Positions 1 to 5,317 of a stretch of 7,571 nt of DNA are shown here, one piece after another (within the stretch, counting starts at the first letter, position 1; every line of letters begins with the position of its first letter). The DNA lies in the NCBI GenBank assembly GCA_021845155.1, contig JAKBSB010000061.1, positions 1 through 7,571 of the forward strand, in the 5' to 3' direction. The DNA is from Thermoplasmata archaeon (GTDB lineage: Archaea; Thermoplasmatota; Thermoplasmata; Thermoplasmatales; Thermoplasmataceae). The notes under the pieces were generated by a model. The model made no database searches and was not told the DNA's origin. It saw only the letters and a program-made list of their open reading frames with translations. The translations under genes were made by a program, and so were the position numbers.

Positions 1-321
1 CACTATTTCAAAAAGTTTCTGTGATTTCTGCTCGTTCTTCCACTCGGAAATCTTTTCTCTCCTCTGATGCTCATTTGCCCTCTTCAGTGAAAGATCCACG
101 TATCCCCTTGCCGTGTCCACATTGAGAACTTTACATACAGTCCTCTGTCCCTCTCTCAGGTAATCCTTGATGTGCTTGACCCAGCCGGTTGCGACCTCGG
201 CAATATGGATGAAGCCTTCTTTTCCAGGATATTCATCCAGTTTTACATTGGCACCGAAGTTCCTTACCTCTTTTATGGTGACCACAACAAGGTCCCCGAC
301 TTCCGGCAGATTCTTCCGCAT
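1..321 (-). CDS. eif2a: Translation initiation factor aIF2 subunit alpha, N-terminal part (runs off the left edge)
   Basis: The first 107 residues are visible and the gene continues past position 1. aIF2-alpha is one subunit of the heterotrimer that brings initiator Met-tRNA to the small ribosomal subunit. The visible part is the S1-type OB-fold: after MRKNLPEVGDLVVVTIKEV come NFGANVKLDEYPGKEGFIHI, a WVKHIKDYLREGQ segment and RGYVDLSLKR, followed by a charged helix that begins the helical domain. The pattern matches archaeal aIF2-alpha closely. The loop holding the regulatory Ser51 in eukaryotic eIF2-alpha reads ATGWVKHIK here and has no serine. The ATG shares its A with the rps27e stop codon (TGATG), and a GGGAG Shine-Dalgarno at 329-333 sits 7 nt upstream, which supports this start and translational coupling. 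It is the third gene of the L44e-S27e operon, a common archaeal arrangement. Confidence 0.95.
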   Translation of the reverse strand, partial: MRKNLPEVGDLVVVTIKEVRNFGANVKLDEYPGKEGFIHIAEVATGWVKHIKDYLREGQRTVCKVLNVDTARGYVDLSLKRANEHQRREKISEWKNEQKSQKLFEIV

Positions 322-518
322 CAGAGAACTCCCGTGACCTCAGAGGTTGTTTCCAGTGTTCCTCCTGTTGGCCTGGCCATGGTTGATCCACATATGTTGC
401 AAACCACGACGCTGGATATCTTGGTATAAGTTATCTGCTCGTTTCCGCAGTCCTTGCATTTCAGTTTTATGAATTTATTCCCTATGCTTTTCAATTTTAC
501 GAACTTCTGATCAACCAT
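321..518 (-). CDS. rps27e: Small ribosomal subunit protein S27e (eS27)
   Basis: A 65-residue zinc-ribbon protein of the 30S subunit. Four cysteines form two CxxC knuckles: C21/C24 (CKDCGNEQ) and C40/C43 (CNICG). They are followed by the family's typical GSTMARPTGG segment. The length fits archaeal S27e. The reading frame extends upstream to a TTG at 536, but that extension contains the Shine-Dalgarno sequence GGAGGTG (526-532), which is ideally spaced 7 nt before the ATG at 518, so 518 is the start. It begins 1 nt after the rpl44e stop, and its own stop overlaps the aIF2-alpha start. The three genes therefore look like one coupled operon. Confidence 0.95.
   Translation of the reverse strand: MVDQKFVKLKSIGNKFIKLKCKDCGNEQITYTKISSVVVCNICGSTMARPTGGTLETTSEVTGVL
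329..333 (-). promoter_or_regulatory. Shine-Dalgarno site of aIF2-alpha
   Basis: GGGAG on the minus strand lies 7 nt before the ATG at 321, inside the end of rps27e. It fixes the start at the TGATG overlap. Confidence 0.65.
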
Positions 519-519
519 T

Positions 520-798
520 TTACTGCACCTCCACAAGTTCGAACTTCTTCGCCCTGATTCCTTTCGGTGTTGTTGCTTTCTTGCACTGCAGGCACCTCAG
601 TCTCAGGGGAACCCTCTTTGTAGGTTTCTCCCGTCCCTCGTATTTAGGCCTGGGAAAACCTCCGTATCCTGATGTTGCTCTCCTGAATCTCCTCTGGCCA
701 GCCTTGAACTCACTTGCTTTTTTCTTTCGGACTCTCTCCACTTCGTGCAGAGTGTGTTTCTTGCAACTTGGACAGTAAGCTTTAATTTCCTTGGGCAT
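520..798 (-). CDS. rpl44e: Large ribosomal subunit protein L44e (eL42)
   Basis: A 92-residue, strongly basic 50S protein located near the tRNA E site in the ribosome. It begins [16 protein letters not shown] with the first zinc knuckle at C9/C12. A basic stretch with SEFKAGQRR and GYGGFPRPK follows, then [10 protein letters not shown] with the second knuckle at C69/C72 (CLQC), and it ends [10 protein letters not shown]. These are hallmark L44e features and the length is normal. An in-frame GTG at 813 is rejected because it is part of the AAGGTGA Shine-Dalgarno (810-816) that serves the ATG at 798. First gene of the L44e-S27e-aIF2-alpha operon. As a Shine-Dalgarno is present, the transcript should have a 5' leader, unlike the plus-strand first genes in this window. 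Confidence 0.96.
   Translation of the reverse strand: MPKEIKAYCPSCKKHTLHEVERVRKKKASEFKAGQRRFRRATSGYGGFPRPKYEGREKPTKRVPLRLRCLQCKKATTPKGIRAKKFELVEVQ
526..532 (-). promoter_or_regulatory. Shine-Dalgarno site of rps27e
   Basis: GGAGGTG on the minus strand, 7 nt before the ATG at 518. It rules out the longer TTG start at 536, which would lie upstream of it. The site falls inside the last codons of rpl44e. Confidence 0.75.
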
Positions 799-809
799 TT
801 TCAATATTT

Positions 810-816
810 TCACCTT
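810..816 (-). promoter_or_regulatory. Shine-Dalgarno site of rpl44e
   Basis: AAGGTGA on the minus strand, 11 nt before the ATG at 798. It overlaps the alternative GTG at 813, which is therefore unlikely to be the start. Confidence 0.6.
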
Positions 817-901
817 TTGCTTGACATTGACCGGTTATGTGCAATCCTGATGGTTTTCCTGCATAATAACTTCGGCAAAGTAAAAACTATATTGTCAGGA
901 T

Positions 902-910
902 CAATATAAG
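902..910 (-). promoter_or_regulatory. Candidate TATA box for the L44e-S27e-aIF2-alpha operon
   Basis: The minus strand reads CTTATATTG, resembling an archaeal TATA box. Transcription would start roughly 25 nt downstream (near 880), leaving a leader of about 80 nt. A weaker alternative, TTATTATG at about 862-869, would give a leader of about 40 nt. The choice between them is a guess. Confidence 0.3.
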
Positions 911-921
911 TTTTAACAGTA

Positions 922-953
922 ACAGGACATTCAGGTGACTTCAACTGTCCTGT
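922..953. repeat. Inverted repeat ACAGGACA / TGTCCTGT with a third copy at the next gene's start
   Basis: A perfect 8-bp inverted repeat pairs 922-929 with 946-953 across a 16-nt spacer. The sequence TAACAGGACAT at 920-930 recurs exactly at 995-1005, where it runs into the ATG of the 171-residue gene. A related CAGGTGAC lies at 932-939. The cluster sits between two divergent genes and could be a regulator site or a hairpin. No function is shown. Confidence 0.4.
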
Positions 954-974
954 GTCACGAAGGGCTGGGAAACT

Positions 975-982
975 CTATTAAG
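975..982 (+). promoter_or_regulatory. Candidate TATA box for the membrane-protein gene at 1004
   Basis: CTATTAAG is centred about 25 nt before the ATG at 1004 and no Shine-Dalgarno lies between. This is the spacing expected for an archaeal leaderless transcript. The match to a TATA consensus is moderate. Confidence 0.35.
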
Positions 983-1003
983 TGTATTTTGTATTAACAG
1001 GAC

Positions 1004-1519
1004 ATGCGCAGGAAAGTATTTTATGTTGGCCTTGTAATTCTTGTGATCGGCTTAGTGCTGGTTATATCCGGAACTGCGCTTTTAAGTGGAAAACTGGTTA
1101 CCGGAGACAGCTTCCAGCAGGTCAGGTCTGATGAGTACGGCACACATAATCTCCAGTTCAATGGCACGACTTTCCTTCTGGTAACAAATTCATCTGCCAA
1201 TATATCATTGATCAGGACTTCTGATGTGGCAGCTGCCGGATCCGGGAACATATCTGATTATGCAATCAATTCAACCATATCCATTTCCACTGACAGGGCT
1301 TACGAGGTCGGGGCAGGAAATTACACACTGGTGTTCTTCGGGAACTCTGCACCTCACGTCAATTATGAGTATATACTGGAATCGCAGGAATATCTGGCTT
1401 CAATAGAAGTAGTAGGCATAGTTCTGGGCATAATTGGTTTCATAATAATGATCATAGGCGCTTTCATGAAAGAAAAGCCTAAGGAAGACGACATAATGAA
1501 ACAGTTCGAGAATCTGTGA
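1004..1519 (+). CDS. Unrecognised small membrane protein with a sequon-rich outer domain
   Basis: I do not recognise this 171-residue protein. It starts MRRK and then has a hydrophobic helix at about 5-28 (rich in V, I, L, G). A polar domain of about 100 residues follows, then a second helix at about 132-154 (GIVLGIIGFIIMIIGAF), and a charged tail KEKPKEDDIMKQFENL. The positive N-terminus and charged tail suggest that both ends are cytoplasmic and the middle domain is outside. That domain carries six N-x-S/T sequons (N53, N62, N66, N82, N89, N106), which fits a heavily N-glycosylated archaeal surface protein. It has no cysteines or catalytic motif that I can see, and the middle looks beta-rich. 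There is no Shine-Dalgarno, so the message may be leaderless. It is flanked by its own promoter and a T-rich end and is probably monocistronic. Alternatives are a signal-anchored accessory subunit or a cell-surface structural protein. Confidence 0.8.
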   Translation: MRRKVFYVGLVILVIGLVLVISGTALLSGKLVTGDSFQQVRSDEYGTHNLQFNGTTFLLVTNSSANISLIRTSDVAAAGSGNISDYAINSTISISTDRAYEVGAGNYTLVFFGNSAPHVNYEYILESQEYLASIEVVGIVLGIIGFIIMIIGAFMKEKPKEDDIMKQFENL

Positions 1520-1528
1520 GTGTTTTCA

Positions 1529-1564
1529 ATGATAACATGGATCATATCACGATTTTCTTATTTT
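1529..1564 (+). terminator. Probable transcription terminator after the membrane-protein gene
   Basis: A weak stem (ATGAT 1529-1533 with ATCAT 1541-1545) is followed by the T-rich run TTTTCTTATTTT at 1553-1564. Archaeal termination depends mainly on such T tracts. The hairpin may be incidental. Confidence 0.4.
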
Positions 1565-1650
1565 ATCCTGCAGGTTGCCCCTCTTGAAGAAAAATTTTGC
1601 TTTTAAAACCTTCAAAGACCATGCTACAGGTTATTCATTCAAAGATAATG

Positions 1651-1658
1651 TTAAATAG
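1651..1658 (+). promoter_or_regulatory. Candidate TATA box for the lsm-rpl37e-purF operon
   Basis: TTAAATAG is centred about 32 nt before the ATG at 1687, so transcription would start a few bases before the start codon. No Shine-Dalgarno precedes lsm, which fits a leaderless or nearly leaderless message. TTTTAAAA at 1601-1608 is an alternative box that would give a leader of about 55 nt. Confidence 0.35.
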
Positions 1659-1686
1659 ATTTTTACAATGCATCGCCTGAATTTAA

Positions 1687-1941
1687 ATGCCAAAACAACA
1701 GTCAAATATTGCCAGACCTATGGATGTTCTGAGAGGTTCCATAGACCACAATGTCCTTGTGGATGTTAAGGGAAACAGGGCCTATTCAGGTATCCTTGAA
1801 GGTTACGACATATACATGAACCTTGTGATCAAGAATGCAGGGGAAACCATATATGGTGAAAACAAGGGAAATTATGACAGGATTCTGGTCAGAGGAGATA
1901 ATGTGATATTTATTTCTCCATCTCGAGGTGACAGTCAATGA
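1687..1941 (+). CDS. Sm-like archaeal RNA-binding protein (LSm / SmAP)
   Basis: An 84-residue Sm-fold protein. Archaeal LSm proteins form heptameric or hexameric rings that bind U-rich RNA. The Sm1 motif spans about residues 22-54: NVLVDVKGNRAYSGILEGYD then IYMNLVIKNA, with the usual G35 and the D41-x-x-M-N45 core. Sm2 spans about 66-76 (ILVRGDNVIFI), with the R-G-D RNA-binding triplet at 69-71. A 20-residue N-terminal helix segment precedes Sm1, and the length is normal. Its TGA overlaps the rpl37e ATG (ATGA at 1938-1941), so the two are translationally coupled. The lsm-L37e pairing is conserved in many archaea. Without a Shine-Dalgarno, it is probably read from a leaderless start. Confidence 0.95.
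   Translation: MPKQQSNIARPMDVLRGSIDHNVLVDVKGNRAYSGILEGYDIYMNLVIKNAGETIYGENKGNYDRILVRGDNVIFISPSRGDSQ
1925..1931 (+). promoter_or_regulatory. Shine-Dalgarno site of rpl37e
   Basis: GAGGTGA lies 6 nt before the ATG at 1938, inside the last codons of lsm. It supports the start of this short gene. Confidence 0.7.
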
Positions 1942-2102
1942 GCAATGGAACAGCAGTAATGGGAAAGATGGGAAGCAAGAAGGTACACATAAGATGCAGA
2001 AGATGTGGCCATCATTCATACCATGTAAGGGAGAAGAGGTGCTCTCACTGTGGATATCCCGCCCCAAAACTCAGATCCTATAGATGGGCAAAAGCCAAAT
2101 GA
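1938..2102 (+). CDS. rpl37e: Large ribosomal subunit protein L37e (eL37)
   Basis: A 54-residue basic zinc-ribbon protein of the 50S subunit. It reads MSNGTAVMGKMGSKKVHIRC, with zinc knuckles C20/C23 (CRRCG) and C35/C38 (CSHCG), and ends APKLRSYRWAKAK, the classic L37e C-terminus. The length is typical for archaea. Its ATG overlaps the lsm stop and a strong Shine-Dalgarno (1925-1931) is in place. Its last 53 bp overlap the start of purF in another frame. Both reading frames are well supported, so this is a genuine overlap unless purF begins unconventionally. Confidence 0.95.
   Translation: MSNGTAVMGKMGSKKVHIRCRRCGHHSYHVREKRCSHCGYPAPKLRSYRWAKAK
2036..2041 (+). promoter_or_regulatory. Shine-Dalgarno site supporting the GTG start of purF
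   Basis: GAGGTG lies 8 nt before the GTG at 2050, inside rpl37e. This GTG is the only ATG, GTG or TTG codon in the purF frame upstream of the catalytic cysteine codon at 2107, so the site and the start support each other. Confidence 0.65.
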
Positions 2103-3495
2103 TCACTGCGCTGTTGTCGGTTTCATAGGCAAGACAACTGCGTATCCATATCTTGTAGCATCCCTTCGTACGCTACAGCACAGGGGACAGGAAAGTGCGG
2201 GCATTGCCACTTTTCATGACGACATAATAAGTGTCAAGAAAGGCATGGGACTTGTGCATGAGGTTTTCACTGACAGGGATATGGAAACGGGATCAATACT
2301 CAATGGACAGGTTGGGATAGGACACACCCGTTATTCCACGTCCGGATCAAAGGGGCTGGAAAATATTGGCCCTTTCCTGGTTTCAAACTCATATGGCTAT
2401 ATTGCAATTTCCCACAACGGTGAAGTTACCAATGCAAATCAGTTAAGGGAACAGCTGAAAAGAAGAGGCGTTCCATTCCTAAGCAGTTCCGACACCGAAG
2501 TGATGCTTATGGAACTCTCCACGGAGATTAACAATCATGGAATCATCAACGGTTTCAGGAATTCCGTAAACAGGCTCAAGGGGGCGTATTCATGTGCAAT
2601 TCTGGTCGGGGACAGGCTTTTTGCCCTTCGGGATCCCATGGGTTTCAGGCCGCTTGTTATAGGGTATGCTGATGAAAGCTATATTGTAGCTTCAGAGAGT
2701 TGTGTAATGGACATACTCAACGGTGAGAAGATAAGGGATGTAAAACCGGGAGAGCTGGTCGAGCTCACTCCCGAAGGACCTAAGAGCATATTTGTCATGC
2801 CTGCTAAACAGACAGCTCACTGCATGTTTGAATATGTTTATTTCGCGAGGCCTGACAGCGTGATTGATGATGTGGAGGTGTTCCAGACCAGGATCAGGCT
2901 GGGAAGGACGCTTGCAAAAGAGTATCCTGCAGATGCTGACGTGGTTATACCGGTTCCGGACTCCGGCAGGGCACAGGCCCTGGGCTATTCCCTGGAATCC
3001 GGAATCAGGTACAGTGAGGGCCTGATCAAGAACAGGTTTTCCGAGAGGACTTTCATAATGCCCAACCAGAAATCCAGGCTTTCGGCCCTGAAGCTCAAGC
3101 TTAATCCAATAAAATCCGAAATAGATGGAAAGAGGGTGGTGCTTGTTGACGACAGCATAGTAAGAGGCAACACCATGAAACATATTATTGCAATTCTCAG
3201 GAAAGCAGGGGCCAGGGAGGTGCATGTCAGGGTGGGATCACCCAGGATCATAGCCCCATGTTATTTCGGCGTGGACATGAAAACCAAGGACCAGTTCATT
3301 GCCACCGGAAAAACAATACAGGAGATCGGGGATGAGATCGGCGCAGACAGCATTGGATATACTTCCATCGACGGGCTTGTAAAGAGCATATCCATTGAAA
3401 AGAAGTCACTGTGTATCTCATGCCTCACAGGAGAATATCCTGTTCCCGTGGAAGGGGAGAAGTATTCCGGGCAGCAGGAGCTGGAAAGCTTCTGA
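2050..3495 (+). CDS. purF: Amidophosphoribosyltransferase (glutamine PRPP amidotransferase)
   Basis: Catalyses the first committed step of purine synthesis: PRPP plus glutamine gives 5-phosphoribosylamine. The protein has 481 residues. The N-terminal Ntn glutaminase domain has nucleophile C20 (CAVVGFIG) behind a 19-residue propeptide, then LQHRGQESAG at 42-51, the GHTRYST arginine loop at 91-97 and NGEV at 123-126. The C-terminal phosphoribosyltransferase domain has the PRPP loop VVLVDDSIVRGNT at 363-375. Four cysteines match the [4Fe-4S] ligands of the Bacillus-type enzyme: C258 (CMFEYVYFARPDS), C404 (APCYFG) and C455/C458 (CISC). This is therefore the iron-sulphur, propeptide-processed class, probably autocatalytically activated and oxygen-sensitive. 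The GTG start is supported by a Shine-Dalgarno at 2036-2041. It overlaps rpl37e by 53 bp, and its TGA directly abuts the stop of convergent nop5. Confidence 0.97.
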   Translation: MDIPPQNSDPIDGQKPNDHCAVVGFIGKTTAYPYLVASLRTLQHRGQESAGIATFHDDIISVKKGMGLVHEVFTDRDMETGSILNGQVGIGHTRYSTSGSKGLENIGPFLVSNSYGYIAISHNGEVTNANQLREQLKRRGVPFLSSSDTEVMLMELSTEINNHGIINGFRNSVNRLKGAYSCAILVGDRLFALRDPMGFRPLVIGYADESYIVASESCVMDILNGEKIRDVKPGELVELTPEGPKSIFVMPAKQTAHCMFEYVYFARPDSVIDDVEVFQTRIRLGRTLAKEYPADADVVIPVPDSGRAQALGYSLESGIRYSEGLIKNRFSERTFIMPNQKSRLSALKLKLNPIKSEIDGKRVVLVDDSIVRGNTMKHIIAILRKAGAREVHVRVGSPRIIAPCYFGVDMKTKDQFIATGKTIQEIGDEIGADSIGYTSIDGLVKSISIEKKSLCISCLTGEYPVPVEGEKYSGQQELESF

Positions 3496-4341
3496 TTACC
3501 TTGATTTTGCTTCCTGTAACCTTTTTGTGATAAGATTTTTCATGGACTCAGTATCGATTCTCGTACCGTAAAAATCCGCCCTTACTGCTATTGCAAGCTT
3601 GTTTGCCACAATCCTGGATATCTTGCCTCTTCTTGACGGTGGGAGGGAAGATATTCCGGGATACTTGAAAAGAAAACCATGTTTTGGGGAGGGCGTGCCG
3701 GTCCTCATATGCTTGAAAAAGGCCTTCTCTGCACCAAGCACCTGGAATGTGCTGGCCGGAAACTTTACCATATTCCTGAGGCCACCGGATCTCCAGAGCA
3801 GTTCAAGGGCCAGGGATCCTCCTATGAGATCCACCGTGTTTGGCATTATTTTTGCTGCCATTTCACTGGTGAACTGGAACAGATCGGTCCTGAATGAACA
3901 CATGGATACACCTATGGAAGCTGATTTTGCAACCATTGATATTGAAGGATCTTTGTCGGAAACTCCAGCCAGAGATCGGAAGTAAAGACATGGATCATCC
4001 TCATGGTATTCCACTCCGGTCAGTATTCCGAATGAATCCAGCTTCTCAAGGTACAGATTGATGATCTCAGTAATTTCCTCGTAGAGTGAATAAAATTTTA
4101 TAAGGAGCCTGTCCTGGGTGAATTCATCTTTTATTCTTTTTCTTCCGTACTCCGTAAGGAGGTCGTGCAGGGAAGGTTCGCTTTTCTCCCTTATCATTTC
4201 TGTTTCGGGGATCTCTCCCCTTCTCAGGGCGTCGAAAATCCCTGTGAAATTTGTCCTGAGGTCTCTGTATACCCATATCTCTTTTCCGTTCCTTATCTCC
4301 CCGTACCACTTTCTTGTTGTTTTCCCTGAATTTTCTGTCAT
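3496..4341 (-). CDS. nop5: Nop5/Nop56-58 family C/D RNP scaffold protein, short form
   Basis: The core scaffold of box C/D sRNPs, bridging L7Ae-bound guide RNA and the methyltransferase fibrillarin. The Nop domain is clear: FPASTFQVLGAEKAFFKH, then MRTGTPSPKHGFLFKYPG (about residues 194-229), then RRGKISRIVANKLAIAVRADFYG. Before it, a helical region at about 70-165 corresponds to the coiled coil. The first ~70 residues (WYGEIRNGKEIWVYRDL ... ALRRGEIPE) resemble only the start of the fibrillarin-binding N-domain. At 281 residues it is far shorter than the roughly 370-420 of many archaeal homologues, and it lacks their lysine-rich tail. I chose the ATG at 4341. A TTG at 4353 would add four residues, and neither has a convincing Shine-Dalgarno. 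It overlaps the cbf5 3' end by 218 bp, and no fibrillarin gene follows because purF converges at the stop. Confidence 0.88.
   Translation of the reverse strand: MTENSGKTTRKWYGEIRNGKEIWVYRDLRTNFTGIFDALRRGEIPETEMIREKSEPSLHDLLTEYGRKRIKDEFTQDRLLIKFYSLYEEITEIINLYLEKLDSFGILTGVEYHEDDPCLYFRSLAGVSDKDPSISMVAKSASIGVSMCSFRTDLFQFTSEMAAKIMPNTVDLIGGSLALELLWRSGGLRNMVKFPASTFQVLGAEKAFFKHMRTGTPSPKHGFLFKYPGISSLPPSRRGKISRIVANKLAIAVRADFYGTRIDTESMKNLITKRLQEAKSR
3521..3540 (+). terminator. Possible T-tract terminator of the purF operon, inside the nop5 3' end
   Basis: Two TTTTT runs (3522-3526 and 3536-3540) lie 27-45 nt after the purF stop. As there is no intergenic space, purF transcripts must end within DNA antisense to nop5, and these are the nearest T tracts. 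No strong hairpin is seen. Confidence 0.35.
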
Positions 4342-5317
4342 CTGACCTATCAACCCTTTTCTTCCTCTCTTCCGGTATGGTTACTTTCTTCACGGCCCGT
4401 GCAGGTTTCTCCACAGATCCTGAAATAAAATTTACCCTTTTCGGATTTGGGTCCAGCATAACCCTGTCGAAATCAACAACCTTTGTATCCGTGATCTGGG
4501 CAGAAGACACCAGCATCTTTCCACTGGCCAGTATGTCGTTTGTTTCAGATATTGCCACCACCCTGTCCCCTCTTAAGGGTGCCCCTATAATTGCCTTGAT
4601 GCCCCCTGGAAAGAGGTCTGAACCATGGGCAATATTCTGGATGGCCGATGCCTTAACCACTATTTTCCCGTAATCCCTGAACAGGTAATCCATTGGAAAT
4701 ACCATTTTCCTCAGTGCACTGCTGTTACCCTCGTCTGCTATCTTCATCGCATCGCTGAGATCCTGAAGCGTTACAGCGTCATTCTCCGTGAAAATTCCGC
4801 TTACAGTCCTGCGGAGGTCCATCAACTGTGCTCCCGTGCCAAGGACATATCCCATATCCGTGCAGAGGGTCCTTACATATGTTCCGGATTCTGATTTGAC
4901 CCTGAAAAGTACGTCCCGCCCTTTCTTCTCTATCAGCTCAATACTGTATATCCATCTTGTACGTAGATTTCTTGAGACTGCGGATCTTACCGGCGGAATC
5001 TGGTATATCTCCCCGGTGAATTCTTCCATGACCTTCCTTACCTTTTCCTCGCTCACATCCTCGTGCGTGAACATGACCCCCACGTATTCCTTGGGCATTT
5101 CATGCGCAATCTCCACAAGTTTTACAGCCTTGCCAAGCGCCATTACAAGAACGCCTGTTGCAGAAGGGTCCAGTGTTCCGACATGAGCCACTTTCTCGAT
5201 GCCGAGTATTGACCTGACCCAGTAATCAATCTGGTGGCTTGTGGGTCCCTTGGGCTTGTCTATGACTATAAAGCCCTCGAGGAAGTCAGCAGAAGTCTTT
5301 TCCCTTGATCGATTCAT
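4124..5317 (-). CDS. cbf5: H/ACA RNP pseudouridine synthase Cbf5 (TruB family) with a long basic tail
   Basis: The catalytic subunit of box H/ACA RNPs. It converts uridine to pseudouridine in rRNA, and in archaea it also makes tRNA Psi55. The TruB domain includes GFIVIDKPKGPTSHQ (15-29), the catalytic loop HVGTLDPSATGVL with D50, IYQIPPVRSAVSR (104-116) and GTYVRTLCTDMG (145-156). A PUA domain follows at about 217-290 (HGSDLFPGGI, GDRVVAISETNDILASG). From about residue 302 to 397 there is a low-complexity tail rich in K, R, D, E and N, unusual because archaeal Cbf5 typically ends near 330-345. The last ~72 residues lie in DNA that also encodes Nop5. The ATG at 5317 has a GGTGA site 9 nt upstream (5327-5331) and overlaps cmk by 32 bp. 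Confidence 0.94.
   Translation of the reverse strand: MNRSREKTSADFLEGFIVIDKPKGPTSHQIDYWVRSILGIEKVAHVGTLDPSATGVLVMALGKAVKLVEIAHEMPKEYVGVMFTHEDVSEEKVRKVMEEFTGEIYQIPPVRSAVSRNLRTRWIYSIELIEKKGRDVLFRVKSESGTYVRTLCTDMGYVLGTGAQLMDLRRTVSGIFTENDAVTLQDLSDAMKIADEGNSSALRKMVFPMDYLFRDYGKIVVKASAIQNIAHGSDLFPGGIKAIIGAPLRGDRVVAISETNDILASGKMLVSSAQITDTKVVDFDRVMLDPNPKRVNFISGSVEKPARAVKKVTIPEERKKRVDRSDDRKFRENNKKVVRGDKERKRDMGIQRPQDKFHRDFRRPEKGRDPRNRNDKGEKRTFPARPPYGVRKKKNKR

Noticed and set aside
814..1003. Possible small RNA or C/D guide RNA in the divergent intergenic region
   Set aside because: A TGATGG resembling a C box occurs near 848-853, but no proper D box or paired C'/D' set is found at suitable spacing. No tRNA-like cloverleaf is seen.
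1529..1606. A 25-codon plus-strand frame after the membrane-protein gene (MITWIISRF...)
   Set aside because: There is no ribosome binding site, it falls over the probable terminator and the peptide is unremarkable. Too little support to call a gene.
2692..3251. Long minus-strand open frames (177 and 88 codons) opposite purF
   Set aside because: They lie antisense to strongly conserved PurF domains and their translations show no recognisable domain or ribosome binding site. They are shadows of the purF codon pattern.
3599..3985. Plus-strand open frame of 128 codons opposite nop5
   Set aside because: It is antisense to the conserved Nop domain, has no recognisable motif and no supporting start signals.
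4788..5186. Plus-strand open frame of 132 codons opposite cbf5
   Set aside because: It is antisense to the Cbf5 catalytic domain; its serine/threonine-rich product is typical of a shadow frame.
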